Source: Deltaproteobacteria bacterium
GTDB lineage: Bacteria > Myxococcota_A > Polyangia > JAAYKL01
Length of the DNA: 54,517 bases
Direction of reading: 5' to 3'
Assembly (NCBI GenBank): GCA_016936575.1
Contig: JAFGXQ010000016.1
Location: 1-54,517 of the forward strand
This document shows, piece by piece, positions 52,663 to 54,517 of the stretch. Both the position numbers and the translations under genes were made by a program. Position 1 is the stretch's first letter. Each line of letters opens with the position of its first letter. Below the pieces are notes generated by a model, which saw nothing but the letters and a program-made list of their open reading frames with translations, made no database searches and was not told the DNA's origin.

Positions 52663-53946
52663 ATGCAGCCAGTAAATATCGGAGTTATCGGTTTTGGAAC
52701 CATTGGAACCGGGGTTGTTCGCATTCTGCAAAAGGACGCTGCACTACTCGAAAAAAAATGTGGGCGACCGCTACACCTCAAAACAGTTGCGGAATTGAAC
52801 TTCGTTGAAAAAGAAGGAATCGACACCAAGTCGTTCACGATTACAACCGATGCGAATGCATTGCTTCAGGATCCGGATATCCACATAATTGTAGAAGTCA
52901 TCGGAGGTGTCACACCGGCCGGCGATTTTATCCGTACGGCACTGTCCAGCGGCAAACATGTGATTACCGCCAACAAAGAGCTGATTGCCAAACAGGGAAA
53001 GGAACTGTTCGCACTGGCGAAAGAGAATCATGTGAACCTGTTGTTTGAGGCGTCTACCGGCGGCGGAATTCCAATTATCAACGCGCTCACCAGTTCTCTG
53101 GCCGCGAACACCATTCAAAAAGTGTACGGAATACTCAACGGCACCACCAATTACATTCTAACGAAAATGTACGATGAAGGCGCTGATTTTGAAGACGTTC
53201 TGCAGGAAGCGCAGGCACTTGGTTATGCGGAAGCGGACCCGACGTCAGATGTGGAAGGACATGATATCGCTTATAAGCTGTGCATTCTGTCCAGTATCGT
53301 ATTTGACCACTACTTTGATATTGACGAAATATACAGGGAAGGTATTTCTGCGATTTCAACACGCGACATTCAAATCGCCAAAGAATATGGATATGTCATC
53401 AAAATGCTGGCCATCGGCGTGGAGCACCCAAATTCTGTTGAGTTGCGTGTTCATCCGGTGATGCTGCCCAAAACCCATGCACTGGCATCGGTAAACGGGT
53501 CGTTCAACGCGGTATTTGTGGATGGAGACAATGTGGATGAATCAATGTTTTACGGACGCGGCGCAGGTGAGCTGCCCACTGCCTCGGCAATCATGGGCGA
53601 CATGGTGGAAATCGCGCGAAACATCGAACGGAAAGAAACCAGCGCAGCATTGAATTTCGGAAATTCGACGAGAACGCTCCTTCCTATGGGAGATATTGAG
53701 AGCCAATATTATTTGCGCCTAAATGTGAAAGACAAATCCGGCGTACTGGCTGAAATCAGCAGAGTATTCGGTGACAACAATGTAAGCATTCGGTTAGTGA
53801 AGCAGGACAATGTCGGCGCGAACAATGCCGAGCTGAACATCATGACTCATTGTGTGAAAGAATCTCAGTTCCAGAATGCGGTAAGCAACATAAAAAATCT
53901 CTCCGCGGTAAATGATGTGTGTTCCGTATTGCGCATGGAAATCTAA
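52663..53946 (+). CDS. hom: Homoserine dehydrogenase
   Basis: NAD(P)-dependent enzyme reducing aspartate semialdehyde to homoserine, on the path to threonine and methionine. The start at 52663 (MQPVNIGVIGFGTIGTGVV) has GGGAGAA upstream and begins at the nucleotide-binding Rossmann motif GFGTIGTG; the frame is open 25 codons further upstream. The 427-residue length fits. Visible are TANKELIAKQGKELF, the catalytic region LFEASTGGGIPII and GILNGTTNYIL, the AYKLCIL segment, and a C-terminal ACT domain (about 345-427, LRLNVKDKSGVLAEISRVFG), typical of feedback regulation by threonine. Confidence 0.96.
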   Translation: MQPVNIGVIGFGTIGTGVVRILQKDAALLEKKCGRPLHLKTVAELNFVEKEGIDTKSFTITTDANALLQDPDIHIIVEVIGGVTPAGDFIRTALSSGKHVITANKELIAKQGKELFALAKENHVNLLFEASTGGGIPIINALTSSLAANTIQKVYGILNGTTNYILTKMYDEGADFEDVLQEAQALGYAEADPTSDVEGHDIAYKLCILSSIVFDHYFDIDEIYREGISAISTRDIQIAKEYGYVIKMLAIGVEHPNSVELRVHPVMLPKTHALASVNGSFNAVFVDGDNVDESMFYGRGAGELPTASAIMGDMVEIARNIERKETSAALNFGNSTRTLLPMGDIESQYYLRLNVKDKSGVLAEISRVFGDNNVSIRLVKQDNVGANNAELNIMTHCVKESQFQNAVSNIKNLSAVNDVCSVLRMEI

Positions 53947-54016
53947 TAATAATAAAATTTCATCCAATCGAAATTTCACCCACCATAAAGTTATCCAATT
54001 ATGATATACTTCGTCC

Positions 54017-54517
54017 ATGCCGCGATTGTCACGTTTATTCAACATAGCAGTTCTGTATGGTTGTACTATCGTACTGTCGGCATGCCAGAACGACACCCCT
54101 CCCGTGTCTGACGAAGATCCAACGATCACACCACAACAAATCAACCAGGGAGAGACCGCTGATATCAGCATATCTCACCCGGATTTGTCTCCCGGTGTCT
54201 ATCGTAATTTCAGCTGCGGTTCGGAGCCGATCGCGGTCGATGACGATTTCAAAGTTCGAGTTCACGTGGTTGGTTCAGACGGAAACTGGCTGACTATCGA
54301 AAACATCAGCTGGAACTTTGACAAAAATCAGGTCGACGGATTCTTGTCAGCGGAGGCATCCGCGCGTCTTGAGGGTTGGGTGGAACTCAAAATCGAAACC
54401 CCGACCGGAGCTACATTGCACAGTGCGAACGCCTTTTTTGTCGTGACAGAAGCAGATTCGGACAGTGATACACCAGCTGATACGGAAACAGATTCCGAAT
54501 CTGAAACTGAAACTGAA
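54017..54517 (+). CDS. Asp-linker lipoprotein, 3' end beyond the window
   Basis: Partial gene open to the window end (167 codons, no stop). The N-terminus is a lipoprotein signal peptide (MPRLSRLFNIAVLYGCTIV, then LSAC, Cys23). Residues about 30-145 form a beta-rich extracellular region without a recognised family, containing two Cys. From about residue 146 a Ser/Thr/Asp/Glu linker begins (ADSDSDTPADTETDSESETE) and continues out of the window, so further domains probably follow. No ribosome site is visible before the ATG; a TATACT at 54005-54010 lies so close that a leaderless transcript is possible. Upstream hom ends 70 bases earlier. Confidence 0.75.
   Translation, partial: MPRLSRLFNIAVLYGCTIVLSACQNDTPPVSDEDPTITPQQINQGETADISISHPDLSPGVYRNFSCGSEPIAVDDDFKVRVHVVGSDGNWLTIENISWNFDKNQVDGFLSAEASARLEGWVELKIETPTGATLHSANAFFVVTEADSDSDTPADTETDSESETETE

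Noticed and set aside
53955..53976. AAATTTC / GAAATTT inverted repeat after hom as terminator
   Set aside because: Seven weak pairs with an 8-base loop and no following T-run; too unstable to call.
1..54517. tRNA, rRNA or insertion sequence genes
   Set aside because: No T-loop-like motifs, rRNA stretches, transposase-like proteins or terminal inverted repeats were recognised by reading; a covariance-model search was not possible.

Overview
The window looks like a chromosomal segment of a Myxococcota-type (former deltaproteobacterial) bacterium with unusually moderate GC (near 50% by eye). The lineage evidence is: a protein ending in a MYXO-CTERM-like tail (CGC, transmembrane helix, RRR), an AgmX/PglI C-terminal-domain protein, many hybrid histidine kinases, thrombospondin type 3 repeats, and six secreted proteins carrying long Ser/Thr/Ala-Asp linkers, five of them lipoproteins. 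The exact taxon cannot be fixed from the sequence alone.

Layout. 1-2.2 kb: sucCD (succinyl-CoA ligase). 2.2-7.2 kb: a CE2-type esterase lipoprotein with a perfect 16-bp palindrome in its promoter region, an OmpR-type two-component pair, and a thrombospondin type 3 surface protein. 7.2-10.5 kb: a two-gene operon of an unknown protein and a membrane gluzincin-type protease with a repeat tail. 10.5-15.3 kb: two overlapping hybrid histidine kinases. 15.4-17 kb: a solitary, internally shortened SctV/FlhA-family export protein. 17-19.2 kb: two lipoprotein hydrolases. 19.2-25.7 kb: a Ycf46-like AAA ATPase, a REC-kinase, a SWIM/SNF2 helicase and a SpoIIAA-like protein. 25.9-28.8 kb: argG and an AgmX-like protein. 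29-31.8 kb: a VWA lipoprotein with a huge Asp-rich linker. 32.1-35 kb: a methyl-accepting chemotaxis protein split by an in-frame TAA. 35.3-37.6 kb: a PAS hybrid kinase. 37.7-47.8 kb: a two-gene operon of a GH3-family adenylating enzyme and a 2792-residue one-module type I polyketide synthase (KS-AT-DH-cMT-ER-KR-ACP-TE). 47.9-49.7 kb: a BNR-type beta-propeller lipoprotein. 49.8-52.3 kb: the housekeeping operon rpsP-khpA-rimM-trmD-RNA methyltransferase. 52.6-54 kb: homoserine dehydrogenase. From 54.0 kb a further Asp-linker lipoprotein runs off the end.

How it fits together. Housekeeping genes (sucCD, argG, the rpsP-trmD operon, hom) are interspersed with accessory genes for sensing (five intact kinases, one probably broken chemoreceptor) and for the cell surface (lipoprotein esterases, a phosphoesterase, VWA and beta-propeller proteins). 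The most unusual content is the GH3-PKS operon, a compact candidate for a lipid-like polyketide made by one iterative module. Next are the orphan SctV protein that lacks most of its first cytoplasmic subdomains, and the chemoreceptor whose reading frame continues intact on both sides of a single stop codon. No rRNA, tRNA, CRISPR array or insertion sequence was recognised.
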